A stretch of DNA of 64,000 nt from Paractinoplanes abujensis (GCF_014204895.1 NZ_JACHMF010000001.1:7750001-7814000); one strand, 5' to 3'; shown: positions 19,275 through 29,893, counted from the stretch's first letter. Numbers and translations are program-made. The notes: generated from the letters alone by a model not told the origin.

Positions 19275-20672
19275 ATGCGCCGATCGATGATCTTCGCCAT
19301 GACCGCGGTACTCGCGGCTGGTGGTGGCACCGTCTACCTCGCCTCCAGCGCCAGCGCGGCGGCCGCCTGCGCACCGGCCTGGAGCGCCACTGCCACCTAC
19401 GTCAAGGACAACGTGGCCTCGCAGAACGGCCGCAACTACACCGCCAAGTGGTGGACCCAGAACGAGGCCCCGTCGACCCACAGCGGACAGTGGGACGTCT
19501 GGATCGACAACGGCACCTGCGGCGGCACCACACCCCCGACCACGCCGCCCACCACACCCCCGACGACCCCGCCCACCACGCCCCCGACAACTCCCCCCAC
19601 GACACCCCCGACCACGCCGCCGACGACCACGCCGCCCAACACCGGCCTCCCCAAGCGCGCGCTGATCGGCTACCTGCACTCCAGCTTCGCCAACGGCTCC
19701 GGTTACGTGCGGATGGCCGACGTCCCCGCCAACTGGGACATCATCAACCTCGCGTTCGGCGAACCGACCTCGGTGACCTCGGGTGACATTCGATTCACGC
19801 TGTGCCCGGCCGCCGAGTGCCCGGGCGTCGAGAGCAAGGCCGACTTCATCGCCGCCATCCGGGCCAAGCGCAACGCCGGCAAGAAGGTGCTGCTCTCCAT
19901 CGGCGGGCAGAACGGCCAGGTCCAGCTGACCACGACCGCCGCGCGGGACAAGTTCGTCAGCTCGGTCAGCGCCATCATCGACGAGTACGGCCTGGACGGT
20001 GTGGACATCGACTTCGAGGGTCACTCGCTGTCGCTCAACACCGGCGACACCGACTTCAAGAACCCGACCACCCCGGTCATCGTCAACCTGATCTCGGCGC
20101 TCAGGAGCCTCAAAGCCCGCTACGGCGCCGGTTTCGTGCTCACCATGGCCCCCGAGACGTTCTTCGTGCAGCTCGGCTACCAGTACTACGGCTCCGGCCC
20201 GTGGGGTGGCCAGGACCCGCGCGCCGGCTCGTACCTGCCGGTGATCCACGCGCTGCGCAACGACATCACCGTGCTGCATGTCCAGGACTACAACTCGGGC
20301 TCGATCATGGGTCTGGACAACCAGTACCACTCCATGGGCGGCGCGGACTTCCACATCGCCATGACCGACATGCTGCTGGCCGGCTTCCCCGTCGCGGGCA
20401 ACACCGCCAACGTGTTCCCGGGGCTGCGGGAGGACCAGATCGCGTTCGGCGCCCCGTCGTCGGTCAGCGCGGGCAACGGGTACGTCGCGCCGTCGGCGAT
20501 CCAGCAGGCCGTCAACTGCCTGATCCGCAACACCAACTGCGGCTCGTACACGCTGCGCAGCGGGACCAACCCGAACTTCCGCGGCCTGATGACCTGGTCG
20601 ATCAACTGGGACAAGTTCTACGGCTACGAATTCCAGAACCAGAACGGCGCGTACCTGAAAGCGATCGCCTGA
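19275..20672 (+). CDS. Secreted GH18 chitinase with N-terminal chitin-binding module (chitinase 1)
   Basis: This 465-residue enzyme hydrolyses chitin outside the cell. A signal peptide (about 1-31, RRSMIFAMTAVLAAGGGTVY then SASAAAA) is followed by a CBM5/12-like module (about 33-83, with YTAKWWTQNEAPSTHSGQWD), a linker of repeated TPPTTPPT (about 85-125) and a GH18 barrel. The catalytic motif is DGVDIDFEG, with the acid/base Glu in place, and LLSIGGQ forms an upstream strand motif. The ATG at 19275 immediately precedes the signal peptide. It lies downstream of the broken DUF402 gene but has its own AT-rich promoter. No two-component pair adjoins it. Confidence 0.95.
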   Translation: MRRSMIFAMTAVLAAGGGTVYLASSASAAAACAPAWSATATYVKDNVASQNGRNYTAKWWTQNEAPSTHSGQWDVWIDNGTCGGTTPPTTPPTTPPTTPPTTPPTTPPTTPPTTPPTTTPPNTGLPKRALIGYLHSSFANGSGYVRMADVPANWDIINLAFGEPTSVTSGDIRFTLCPAAECPGVESKADFIAAIRAKRNAGKKVLLSIGGQNGQVQLTTTAARDKFVSSVSAIIDEYGLDGVDIDFEGHSLSLNTGDTDFKNPTTPVIVNLISALRSLKARYGAGFVLTMAPETFFVQLGYQYYGSGPWGGQDPRAGSYLPVIHALRNDITVLHVQDYNSGSIMGLDNQYHSMGGADFHIAMTDMLLAGFPVAGNTANVFPGLREDQIAFGAPSSVSAGNGYVAPSAIQQAVNCLIRNTNCGSYTLRSGTNPNFRGLMTWSINWDKFYGYEFQNQNGAYLKAIA

Positions 20673-20712
20673 AAAGTCAAAATCCGGATGTCCTCGCGGG
20701 GTGGTGGGTACG

Positions 20713-20787
20713 GACCGTCGCTCCCGCGGGGGCCCGGGTGGGTTTCGCTGGCCGCTGACGCGTCCAGAACGCGAAACCCACCCGGGC
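20713..20787. repeat. Palindromic intergenic repeat, copy 2
   Basis: The segment 20713-20755 matches the minus strand of 1720-1762 at about 40 of 43 positions. It contains a 17-bp inverted repeat (20732-20748 and 20771-20787, core CCCGGGTGGGTTTCGC) with a 22-nt loop. It sits between the convergent 3' ends of chitinase 1 and the serine hydrolase, where it could end transcription from both sides. Confidence 0.8.
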
Positions 20788-20822
20788 GACCTGCGTAAAT
20801 GGTTGCGGGCAAAGCCGAAGCG

Positions 20823-22112
20823 TCAAGCCGCCAGGACGTTGTGCAGCGCGACGCGGTGAGTGTCCGGGTTGGACCAGGACCAGTTCGGGTGGGCGCGGTT
20901 CGTGAGCAGCACGATCACCTGTTTGCGAGCCGGGACCACCAGCAGGGACGTGCCCGCGAAGCCGGTGTGGCCGAAGGCGGCCGGTGAGGCGAGCTTGCCC
21001 ATGAACCACGGCTGATTCATCTCGACGCCCAGGCCGTGATCGGCACTCCGGCGCGGGCGCTCCGCATCGACGGCCGGTTTGCCCTTGTTGACGTTCGTCA
21101 GCATCTGCGCGACGACGGCGGCCGACAGGATCCGCTTACCGCCGTACGTGCCGCCGTTGAGCAGCATCTGGCCGAGCACCGCGACCTCGCGGGCCGTGCT
21201 GAACACGCCCGCGTGCCCGGCCACGCCGCCCAGGTGGTTGGCCACGTCGTCGTGCACCGTGCCGCGCAGCAGGCCCCGGGACGAGCGGGCGTCGGTTGCG
21301 ACCAGGCGGGACTTGTCCTTCACCCACTTCAGTGGCAGGAACCCGGTGTCCTTGAGGCCGAGCGGCGTCGTGATCCGGTCGGCCAGCACCTTGTCGAGGG
21401 TCTTGCCGGTCAGCTTCTCGACGAGCCGGCCCAGCACCATGAGCCCGACGCTCGAATAGCGGAACGTCGTGCCCGGCACCCCGCCCTTGACGAGTGGCGT
21501 CGTCATCACCGACCGCCAGCGCTCGGCGTTCGTACGGAAGCCGGTGACTTTGGCCCCGACCGGCAGCGCGCTCGTGTGCGCCAGCAGCATGGCCACTGTG
21601 ATCTTGTCCTTGCCCGTGCCCGTGAACTCCGGCAGATAGCGACGAACCGGCGCGTTCAGGTCGACCTTGCCCTGGTCGACGAGCTGCAGCACGAGGATCG
21701 CCGTGTAGACCTTCGTGATCGAGGCCAGATCGAAGATCGAGTTCGTCCGCATGGCGACCCGCTGCGCGGCCGGCAGCTCGACCGGGCCCGCCTTGTAGCG
21801 CAGGGCATGGCCCACGTTGACGGTCAGCAACGTGCGGTTGTCCTGCAACACGTGCGCGACCGCACCGGCGTACCCGGGATGCTTGGGGTTGTCCGGAGTG
21901 GGTTTGAGGTATTTCGTGAGGACCGTGCGTACCTGCGCGGCCGACGCCGACGCCGAAACCGACGCCGTGGACGGCACGGTGGTCTGCGCAGCCTGCGCGC
22001 CCCCGGCCCCACCCGCGGGTTCCGCCCAGGCCGAGGAACCGGGCCTGCCGCAGCCGGCGAGCACGGCGGCGCCGCCGGTGGCGAGGATCAGGGCGCGGCG
22101 GGTAACAGGCAC
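20823..22112 (-). CDS. Beta-lactamase-family serine hydrolase, probable lipoprotein
   Basis: This 429-residue class C beta-lactamase/penicillin-binding-like hydrolase (esterase or D-aminopeptidase type) is probably exported. With the GTG start at 22112 the N-terminus reads VPVTRRALILATGGAAVLAG then CGRPG, a twin-arginine and lipobox signal. The frame extends to 22145 but that would bury the signal. The SxxK motif is DLASITKVYT, the second motif is YSSVG, and HTGFAG replaces the KTG box. The substrate is unknown. It is divergent from the patatin-like gene, 39 bp away. Confidence 0.88.
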   Translation of the reverse strand: MPVTRRALILATGGAAVLAGCGRPGSSAWAEPAGGAGGAQAAQTTVPSTASVSASASAAQVRTVLTKYLKPTPDNPKHPGYAGAVAHVLQDNRTLLTVNVGHALRYKAGPVELPAAQRVAMRTNSIFDLASITKVYTAILVLQLVDQGKVDLNAPVRRYLPEFTGTGKDKITVAMLLAHTSALPVGAKVTGFRTNAERWRSVMTTPLVKGGVPGTTFRYSSVGLMVLGRLVEKLTGKTLDKVLADRITTPLGLKDTGFLPLKWVKDKSRLVATDARSSRGLLRGTVHDDVANHLGGVAGHAGVFSTAREVAVLGQMLLNGGTYGGKRILSAAVVAQMLTNVNKGKPAVDAERPRRSADHGLGVEMNQPWFMGKLASPAAFGHTGFAGTSLLVVPARKQVIVLLTNRAHPNWSWSNPDTHRVALHNVLAA

Positions 22113-22151
22113 CGCGAGATGATCCCACGAAACTCGTGAAACCATGAAGTC

Positions 22152-23006
22152 ATGGTCAACAGTCCGGTGGCGTTCGTGCTCGGCGGCGGGGGCGTGCTCG
22201 GCGCCGTCGAGGTGGGCATGCTGCGCGCCCTGTTCCGGGCGGGCTTCCGGCCCGACGTCGTGGTCGGCACCTCGATCGGGGCGGTCAACGGCGCCCTGGT
22301 CGCGACGGACCCCAGCGAGGCCGTCACCCAGCGCCTCGTACGGCTCTGGACCTCACCCGAGGCGGCCACCGTCTACGGCGACTCGATCGGCCGCCAGCTG
22401 CGCCGCTTCGCCGCCCGCACCCACCTGCACTCGCCGCTCCCGCTGCGCCGGCTGCTCGAGGCGGAACTGGGCGAGCAGACCACGTTCGCCGACCTCAAAG
22501 TGCCGTTCCACTGCTGCGCCGCGAGCATCGAACGGGCCGCCGAGCACTGGTTCGACAGCGGCCCCCTGGTCGACGCGGTGCTGGCCTCGTCGGCCGTGCC
22601 CGGCCTGCTGCCGCCGATGGAGATCGCGGGCGAGCACTATGTGGACGGTGGCATCGTCAACTCGATCCCGATCGGCGAGGCCGTCGGGCTCGGCGCTCAG
22701 CTGATCTTCGTGCTGCAGGTGGGCCGGGTCGAACGTACGCTGAGCGTGCCCCGCCGGCCCTGGGAGGTGGCACAGGTGGCCTTCGAGATCGCCCGGCGGC
22801 ACCGGTTCGCCCGCGAACTTGCGTCGCTGCCCGACGATGTGAGGGTGCACGTGCTCCCCACGGGTGGCGGCGAAAGCCGGGACGACAGTCCCTGGGCGTA
22901 TCGCGACATGGCCGCCGTAGGCCGCCGGATCAGCCGCGCCTACACCGCGTCCCGCCGCTACCTGGCGGCCAACGTGCCGCCGCAACCCGGGCCGGACGTA
23001 CTCTGA
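22152..23006 (+). CDS. Patatin-like phospholipase
   Basis: This 284-residue protein of the RssA/patatin group is a predicted lipid acyl hydrolase. The oxyanion motif is VLGGGGVLGAVEVG, the nucleophile elbow is GTSIGAVNGA and the catalytic Asp is in YVDGGIVNSIP, completing the Ser-Asp dyad. There is no signal peptide, so it probably acts at the cytoplasmic face of the membrane. Its TGA shares one base with the ATG of the following acyltransferase gene (TGATG), so the two are translationally coupled and suggest a deacylation/reacylation pair. Confidence 0.92.
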   Translation: MVNSPVAFVLGGGGVLGAVEVGMLRALFRAGFRPDVVVGTSIGAVNGALVATDPSEAVTQRLVRLWTSPEAATVYGDSIGRQLRRFAARTHLHSPLPLRRLLEAELGEQTTFADLKVPFHCCAASIERAAEHWFDSGPLVDAVLASSAVPGLLPPMEIAGEHYVDGGIVNSIPIGEAVGLGAQLIFVLQVGRVERTLSVPRRPWEVAQVAFEIARRHRFARELASLPDDVRVHVLPTGGGESRDDSPWAYRDMAAVGRRISRAYTASRRYLAANVPPQPGPDVL

Positions 23007-24067
23007 TGCCGCTGCCCCCGATCTGGGTCCGCCGCCTGCTCATCGCGCCCGCGGTGGTCGTGCTGGCCACCGCCCTGCTGATCACGGTCCCCGTCTGGCT
23101 GGTGCTCGCGCTGCTGGCCTCGCCGCTGGTCCCCGGCCACCTGCGGGTGCCCCGGCTCGTGCTGGCGGCCATCCTGTACCTGGTCTGGGACGCGGCCGCG
23201 CTCGTGGTCCTGGCCGTCCTCTGGGTCGCCTCCGGGTTCGGCGCCAAGATCCGCAGCCCGTGGTTCCAGCGCGCGCACTACGTCGTGACCGGCAAGTTCC
23301 TGGCCATCCTGTTCTGGTTCGCCAAATGGGCGCTGCACCTGACCGTCGACGTGGTCGGCACCGACCCCGACACCGCGCTGCCCGGACGGCCCGAGATCGT
23401 GGTCAGCCGGCACGCCGGGCCGGGTGACTCGTTCATCCTGATCCACGCGCTCACCAACTGGTTCCAGCGCGAACCGCGGATCGTGCTCAAAGCCACCCTG
23501 CAGTGGGACCCGGCCGTCGACGTGCTGCTCAACCGGCTGCCCAACCGGTTCATCACACCCGGCCGTACCGGCACCTCCACTTTGGAGCAGCAGATCGGCG
23601 AGACCGCGGACGGGCTGGACGACAACGACGCCTTCGTGATCTTCCCGGAGGGCGGCAACTTCACCCCGCGCCGCCGCACCAGCGCGATCGCCCGCCTGCG
23701 GGCCCGCGGCCTGGCCGACGCGGCCGAACGGGCCGAAAACCTGCGGCACGTGCTGCCCCCGAAACCGGGTGGCCTGTTCTCAGCAATCGACGCCGCACCC
23801 GACGCCGGGGTCATCTTCGTGGCCCACACCGGGCTCGACCGGATGCTGACGGTGGCCGACGTGTGGCAGGAGCTGCCCATGGACAAGCGGCTCGTGATGA
23901 AGTTCTGGAGCGTACCGCCGGAAGAGGTGCCCACCGGCGAGGAGGAACGGGTGGCCTGGCTCTACGACTGGTGGGAGCGGATCGACGCCTGGATCGAGGA
24001 GAACCGTCCGGCCTTCCGCCCGCTCAGCACGGACTGGACCGCGCGCAAATCCGCCCCCACAGTCTGA
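23006..24067 (+). CDS. PlsC-family membrane acyltransferase
   Basis: This 353-residue acyltransferase has two long hydrophobic regions at the N-terminus (about 10-45 and 48-75). The HX4D catalytic block is SRHAGPGDSFIL, and FVIFPEGGNFTPRRR is the glycerophosphate-binding block. It starts inside the stop of the patatin gene. It is longer than ordinary PlsC because of the N-terminal helices and a C-terminal tail of about 60 residues rich in Trp (YDWWERIDAWIEE). It probably acylates a lyso-phospholipid; the exact substrate is not visible. Confidence 0.88.
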   Translation: MPLPPIWVRRLLIAPAVVVLATALLITVPVWLVLALLASPLVPGHLRVPRLVLAAILYLVWDAAALVVLAVLWVASGFGAKIRSPWFQRAHYVVTGKFLAILFWFAKWALHLTVDVVGTDPDTALPGRPEIVVSRHAGPGDSFILIHALTNWFQREPRIVLKATLQWDPAVDVLLNRLPNRFITPGRTGTSTLEQQIGETADGLDDNDAFVIFPEGGNFTPRRRTSAIARLRARGLADAAERAENLRHVLPPKPGGLFSAIDAAPDAGVIFVAHTGLDRMLTVADVWQELPMDKRLVMKFWSVPPEEVPTGEEERVAWLYDWWERIDAWIEENRPAFRPLSTDWTARKSAPTV

Positions 24068-24070
24068 CGT

Positions 24071-24883
24071 TCAGCTGCCGAGCGAGGTGTAGAGGCTGTC
24101 GGGGGCCTCGGTCACCTCGGAGGCGGCCGGCTTGGCCACCGTCACCGGCACACCGTAGTCGCTGTAAAGCACCTCGAGCGGCTGCGCGGCCTGCCCGTTG
24201 ACGGCCGGGATCTGCACGGTCAGCTCGGCCAGCCGGCCCTGATCGTCGAGGCCCGCCGTGAACGGCACGTTCTGCGCCTGGGCGCCGCTCTGGTCGATGG
24301 TGACCTGCGAAACGCCGGCCAGCCCCGCCGCCTTGGTCAGGTCGAGCGTGCCCGCGTAGCTGTTGCCGCCGGTGGTGTGCACGTCAGTCGACGAGCTGAG
24401 CAGCTTCGACGTGTTCACCGGGTCGATCTGACCCGGCCGCAGCCCGACGTTGGCCCCCTCCGGCAGCCGCGACACGTCGACGTGAGTCCACGTGCCCGCC
24501 TTGGTGACACCCGGAATCTGCAGGTAAAGATCCTGGCCCGCCAGCAACGTCTTGACCTTGAGCTCGGCGTTGGCGCCGCTCGCGGCCATGTCGACGGTGC
24601 CCACTCCCTGCGCCGGGTCGACCTGCCCAGTCAGCTTGAAGCCGGACCCCGAACTCGCCGTCATCTTGAAGCTGGTCGTGCCGAGCTGCGCGGTCGCCTT
24701 GCTCAGGGCCTCCACAGCAGCCGGGTCGGCGGCGCTGCCCGAGGCAGTCGCCGTCACGCTCACCCCAGGCGCAGGCGCGCTGGCCCCCGACGTCGCGCTG
24801 CCCCCATCGGCACAGCCGGCGACCGTCAGTGCCGCCGTAGCCATAGTCGCAAGACCCAGCCCGGCGAGCCGTGGTGTCCGCAT
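24071..24883 (-). CDS. LppX/LprAFG-family lipoprotein 1
   Basis: This 270-residue lipoprotein has the signal MRTPRLAGLGLATMATAALT and lipobox VAGC. A Ser/Ala-rich spacer follows, and then a LppX/LprG-like domain with the typical pattern of YLQIPGV, THVDVSRLP and, near the end, YSDYGVPVTV. Mycobacterial relatives bind and move lipids between inner membrane and outer layers. The ATG at 24883 is chosen because it starts the signal peptide; the open frame upstream is not conserved-looking. A related protein is encoded just upstream (25657-26451), suggesting an old tandem duplication. Confidence 0.9.
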   Translation of the reverse strand: MRTPRLAGLGLATMATAALTVAGCADGGSATSGASAPAPGVSVTATASGSAADPAAVEALSKATAQLGTTSFKMTASSGSGFKLTGQVDPAQGVGTVDMAASGANAELKVKTLLAGQDLYLQIPGVTKAGTWTHVDVSRLPEGANVGLRPGQIDPVNTSKLLSSSTDVHTTGGNSYAGTLDLTKAAGLAGVSQVTIDQSGAQAQNVPFTAGLDDQGRLAELTVQIPAVNGQAAQPLEVLYSDYGVPVTVAKPAASEVTEAPDSLYTSLGS

Positions 24884-25656
24884 TGTCGATACCTTCCGCC
24901 CGGCCGCCCGCCCGAATGACGTCGGCTCACCCCCATCAATTCCCGACACCACCGAAACGCAAACGGACATCCCGGTCGCCCCTGGCGACCCCAGCCCGCG
25001 CCCCGGGCGTCGTCGTCGAACCCCTTGTCCCACCCGGCTGCTCCGCCTATGCCCCCCGGTCAGGCCACATGCCCAGCCCGCGCTCTGCCCCGTTGCGCCG
25101 AGCGCGCCTGCCCTGCCCGACGTACCGCTTCGCCCTGCCCCGGTTGTGCTGTTCAGTCCCGCCCCGGTGTCCGCCCTGCCGAACGCACCTGACCAGCCGC
25201 TCGCTCCTGCCGCTACGCCCCAGCCCGCGTCTCACTGTTGGCCACGCCTCGTCGGTTATGTCATGGCGTTGTGGGGTGAGCCGCGGCCGAACGGGGCGCC
25301 GCCGAGGGCGGTCGCAGCGAGGCGCGGTCGGGCGCGCCAAGGCATGACGTAGCTGAATGCGGTGAAGGTGTGCCCGGACACGACCAGGGCCGGCAGCCAG
25401 GTGAGCGCGACAACCCGGCGCCCGTACGGGATCGATTCGGCAAGGAGAGCCGGGGTGGTTGGGGCGTGACCGGGTGCGGCAAGGCGCGGTCGGGCGCGCC
25501 AAAGCATGACGTGCGGAGTGGGCGAGGCGGGCGAGGCGGGGGTTGGGCTCAGCGCGGCGCAGCGTGATGTGGCGCGGCGCACCGTGGTGAAGCGGCGCGG
25601 TGTGGCGGGGTGGAGCCCGGCGCAGCGGTGTGGCCGGGCTCGGCGGCTGCCCTCCT
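24884..25656. other. Intergenic region between two lipoprotein genes
   Basis: This 773-bp stretch has no gene I can support. A 108-codon minus-strand frame (25256-25582) exists but has Arg/Pro/Ala-rich, non-family-like sequence. The region holds a 31-bp direct repeat (25321-25351 and 25482-25512). The 24884-24960 part should carry the promoter of the downstream lipoprotein gene. It may be decayed coding DNA. Confidence 0.6.
25321..25512. repeat. Pair of 31-bp direct repeats
   Basis: Copies at 25321-25351 and 25482-25512 differ at one base and start 161 bp apart; both contain GGTCGGGCGCGCCAA. Read on the minus strand each copy encodes WRARPRLAA in the same frame of a doubtful ORF. Origin unknown. 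Confidence 0.75.
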
Positions 25657-26451
25657 TCAGGCGCCCATCGCCTTTCTGAACGATGCCGGCATCTCGACGA
25701 CCTGGGCCGCGGGTGGTGCTTTGACCGCTACCGGGACGCCGAAGTCGGAATAGCGCGTAATCATCTCGCCCGCGCCGGGGGCGATCTTTTCCATGTCGAA
25801 GGTCAGTTCGGCCAGGCGGCCGTCAGTGTCGGTCTCGGCGGTGAACGGCACGGCTTTCATCTTGGCGGCCAGCCCCTTGGCCGCCTGCGCGTTGTAGGTC
25901 GGCGACTTGGTCAGGTCGACGGTGCCCGAGAACGTGTGCTCACCGGTCTTCTTGACCTGCATCGCCGATGTGAGCAGCTTGGCCGTCACCCGGGGGTCGT
26001 TGTTCTTGATGTTCAGGGAGCTCGACTCGGGCACCGTGCTGAGGTCGATGTGCATCCATTTCCGGGCCGCGGCGTCGTCGACCGCGTTGGCCATCGCGCC
26101 CTTGACCTGAACGTAGAGGTCGTTGCCGAGTTGCTTCATGCTCATGCCGCCGGCGGGGCCGAGCTCCATGGTCATGTCGCCGCGCTGGGCTTTGGCGTCG
26201 AAGGCGCCCGTGATGGTCACGCCGGCCACCGAGACCACGTCGACTTTGACCGGCGCGTCGCTGAGTTTGACCGCGGCCGCTTCGAGTTCGGCGCCGGGGG
26301 TGGCCGGGGCCGTCGTGGTGGTCGTCGCTGATGCGGCCGGAGCGCCGGACCCACCTTCGGCGATGCCGGTGGTGACCTGCTTGTCGGCGCAGCCGCCGGC
26401 GGCGATGACCGCGGTCAGCGCACCCGCGAGGGCCAGTCGTCGAGTCCTCAA
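25657..26451 (-). CDS. LppX/LprAFG-family lipoprotein 2
   Basis: This 264-residue lipoprotein is related to the one at 24071-24883: both end with a YSDxGVPV motif and share the WxHxDxSxxP strand (here WMHIDLSTVP). The TTG at 26451 is the preferred start because GGGGGA lies 7-8 nt upstream and it places LRTRRLALAGALTAVIAAG and the lipobox GGC at the N-terminus. It is divergent from the FHA-domain gene; the 125-bp gap holds both promoters. The likely role is lipid or glycolipid carriage outside the membrane, by family analogy. Confidence 0.88.
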   Translation of the reverse strand: MRTRRLALAGALTAVIAAGGCADKQVTTGIAEGGSGAPAASATTTTTAPATPGAELEAAAVKLSDAPVKVDVVSVAGVTITGAFDAKAQRGDMTMELGPAGGMSMKQLGNDLYVQVKGAMANAVDDAAARKWMHIDLSTVPESSSLNIKNNDPRVTAKLLTSAMQVKKTGEHTFSGTVDLTKSPTYNAQAAKGLAAKMKAVPFTAETDTDGRLAELTFDMEKIAPGAGEMITRYSDFGVPVAVKAPPAAQVVEMPASFRKAMGA

Positions 26452-26576
26452 GATTTTCTCCCCCGTCGATGTATCGCTGTGCGGGCCACACGGTAACGGA
26501 GGGGTGCGACATTCGCCGGGCGCGGGGACGGGGCATGATTGCCTGGCACAAACACAGCGGACCATCGGGAGGACCC

Positions 26577-27724
26577 GTGAGATTCGAGGTCAGCAAGGTC
26601 CTCGACGCCATCGAGGCCCGCCTCACCACTGACCCTGCGCTCGCCCGCGCTGTGGTCGACATGTCGGAGATCGTGCGTTATGCCGACCTCGATGGGGGTC
26701 GTCCGGCCAGCTCGGTGCGTCTGGGCCTGGTCATCGACGCCCTGGGCCGACGGGTATCGGAGGAGAACGTCCCGGTCTACGTGGTGACCCCGCGCGGCCT
26801 GCTCTCGGACACCGATCTGACCTCTAACGAGCGAATGGTCGTCCGTCGCTGGGCCGACGACGGCAAGGTCGAGGTCGTGCCTCAGCTCGACGACCGCGTC
26901 TTCGAGGTGGCCGAGCTGCTGGGCCTGCCCGTGCTCACCCGTTCGAGGGGAAACCGCGACCGGCACCCGTGGGTCGACGAGCCGGGCCGCCTGCTGGCCG
27001 CGGTGGCCGGCGAGGGCGGCAGCCCGGTGCTGATGGCCCGGGTCGGCCGTGGTGAGCCGCCTCGGCCGGCCGAGCGTTCCCCGCTGGGTGAGCGCCTGCT
27101 GGCCCGCATCTGGAGCTGCCCCGAGCCCAACTGCACCAGCTTCGGTTCCGGCGGCGACCCGGACAGCCCGTTCGCCGACATGCGGACGTTCACCAGCCCG
27201 GTCTCGCAGCCCCCGCCGTCGCTGCGCTCGGGCGCGCCGACCTGCCCGCGGCACGGCGCCAAGCTGCGCGACGCCGGTCCCCGGCCCGCGGTCGAGGTGC
27301 TCTCGGTGCGCATCGACGGGGTCATCCGCCGCCGGTTCGTGGTCTCGACCGACGAGCCGGTCGTGGTCGGCCGCGCCCCCGAGGGTGGTCGCGGCATCAT
27401 GCTCGGCCAGTGGCTGACCGACGACGCGCGCAAGTGGATCAGCCGCGGCCACGTGCAGTTCACGCTGCGCACCGACGGCAACCTGACGGTGCAGGACATC
27501 AGCACCAACGGCAGCGGCATCCGCCCCGGCGGCGCGGTCGACGACGACGAGCGGATCGCGCTGCACCGTCAGGAGAGCCGCACCCTGGGCCCGGCCGACG
27601 TGGTCGAGCTCTACGCGGGCGTCCAGGTGGGTCGCTCGAAGATGTGGGCCACCGGCGGCGTCGTCCAACCCGAATCGGTGATGGGCGAGGCGCCGACGAT
27701 GGCCCTGCGCAAGTTCGAGCGAAG

Positions 27725-27728
<4 letters not shown>
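26577..27728 (+). CDS. FHA-domain protein with zinc-ribbon-like and possible PIN-like region
   Basis: This 383-residue cytoplasmic protein starts at GTG 26577 (GGGAGG upstream); the frame is open further 5' but lacks a good start. The C-terminal FHA domain (about 250-345; VVVGRAPEGG, ISRGHVQF, VQDISTNGSGI) binds phosphothreonine peptides. Between about 175 and 230 there are paired cysteines (CPEPNC and CPRHG) suggesting a zinc site. The N-terminal 145 residues have a PIN-nuclease-like layout (VVDMSEIVRY, GLVIDALGRR, VYVVTPRG, VEVVPQ, PVLTRSRGNRD), but most acidic residues are replaced, so nuclease activity is doubtful. A Ser/Thr kinase is encoded at 59.5 kb. Confidence 0.85.
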
Positions 27729-28935
<1,207 letters not shown>

Positions 28936-28939
<4 letters not shown>

Positions 28940-29742
28940 GAGCGCACCTCCAACGTGCAGCACTTGGGTCCGCCGCCGGCCTTGCGCAGCTCGGAGACGT
29001 CGACCCCGACGGTCTGGTAACCGGCCGCGCGCAGTTCGGCCGCGAGATGGGTGGCCTGCACCGGCAGCACCACCGTACGGCCGTCGCTGACCGCGTTGAG
29101 GCCGAGCACGGCGGCGTCCTCCGCGTTCGCGATCACGGCGTGCGGGTAGAGCTGCTGCAGTACGGCCTGCGAGCCGGGTGAGAAGGCCGCGGGCAGGTAC
29201 GCGATGTTGGTGTCGTCGAGCACGCAGAGCGCCGTGTCGAGGTGGTACAGCGACGGGTCGACGAGCTGCAGCGTGATCACCGGGCGGCGCAGGGCCTCCT
29301 GGGTCTCGGCGTGCGACGCGTGCGCGGTGCGGAAACCGGTGCCGGCCAGCAGCACGTCCCCGGCGAGCAGGATGTCGCCTTCGCCCTCGTTGGTGTGCTT
29401 GGGCTCGATCACCTCGAAGCCGCGCTCACGGAACCAGGCGGCGTACGCGGGGGCCTCGTCGGCCCGCTCGGCGTCGCGGAACTGGACCGCCAGCACGCGG
29501 CCGTCGACCACCGTGGCGCCGTTCGCGGAGAACACCATGTCGGGCAGCCCGGGCAGCGGCTCGATCAGCTCGACCGTGTGCCCCAGGTCGACGTACGTCT
29601 GCCGCAGGTTCTCCCACTGGCTGACGGCGAGCGCGTTGTCGTAGGGCGCCGTGGGATCCATCCACGGGTTGATGCGATAGGTCACCGCGAAATGGGTGGG
29701 CCGGCACATCAGGTAGCGGCGCGGTGAGGCGGTGGTCGTCAT
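28936..29742 (-). CDS. Guanidino-group hydrolase: DDAH-like, possibly arginine dihydrolase
   Basis: This 268-residue member of the amidinotransferase/DDAH superfamily has a likely catalytic triad: E121 region (NEGEGDILL), H167 (LYHLDTALCVL) and a C-terminal Cys (KCCTLEV). Dimethylargininases usually carry an acidic pair after PDxVF, whereas this protein reads PDMVFSANGA with N74. Cyanobacterial ArgZ-type arginine dihydrolase uses an Asn in the equivalent TANAG segment to make ornithine from arginine. The coupled rocD gene would then consume ornithine. Annotation as ddaH is the usual default; the ArgZ-like reading is inference. Confidence 0.88.
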
Positions 29743-29804
29743 GCCTGAAACGCTAGGCGCGCCGCACCGTCGAAGGCCTTAGTTCAACCATGCTTGCCGC
29801 GTTC

Positions 29805-29819
29805 GATCATTGCGTGATC
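29805..29819. promoter_or_regulatory. Candidate operator upstream of the arginine operon
   Basis: GATCATTGCGTGATC (5-bp arms, 5-nt loop) lies 63-77 bp upstream of the amidinohydrolase ATG, a plausible place for an Lrp/AsnC-type regulator. It is short and may be chance. Confidence 0.3.
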
Positions 29820-29862
29820 CGCGACCGCGACGGAGATTCGTTGCAACGCCCCCGCACATGCG

Positions 29863-29893
29863 TCAGGGGCGGCCTGAACCAGGCCGCCCCTGA
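29863..29893. terminator. GC-rich hairpin terminator
   Basis: Perfect 13-bp arms TCAGGGGCGGCCT/AGGCCGCCCCTGA flank a 5-nt loop. It lies downstream of the minus-strand membrane-protein gene ending at 30030 and upstream of the arginine operon. No T-tract follows on the minus strand, as is usual for actinobacterial terminators. Confidence 0.7.

Noticed and set aside
19534..19640. ACCACGCCGCCC-type repeats in the three chitinase genes as a mobile or regulatory repeat
   Set aside because: They are in-frame codons for Thr-Pro-Pro linkers, normal in secreted actinobacterial hydrolases.
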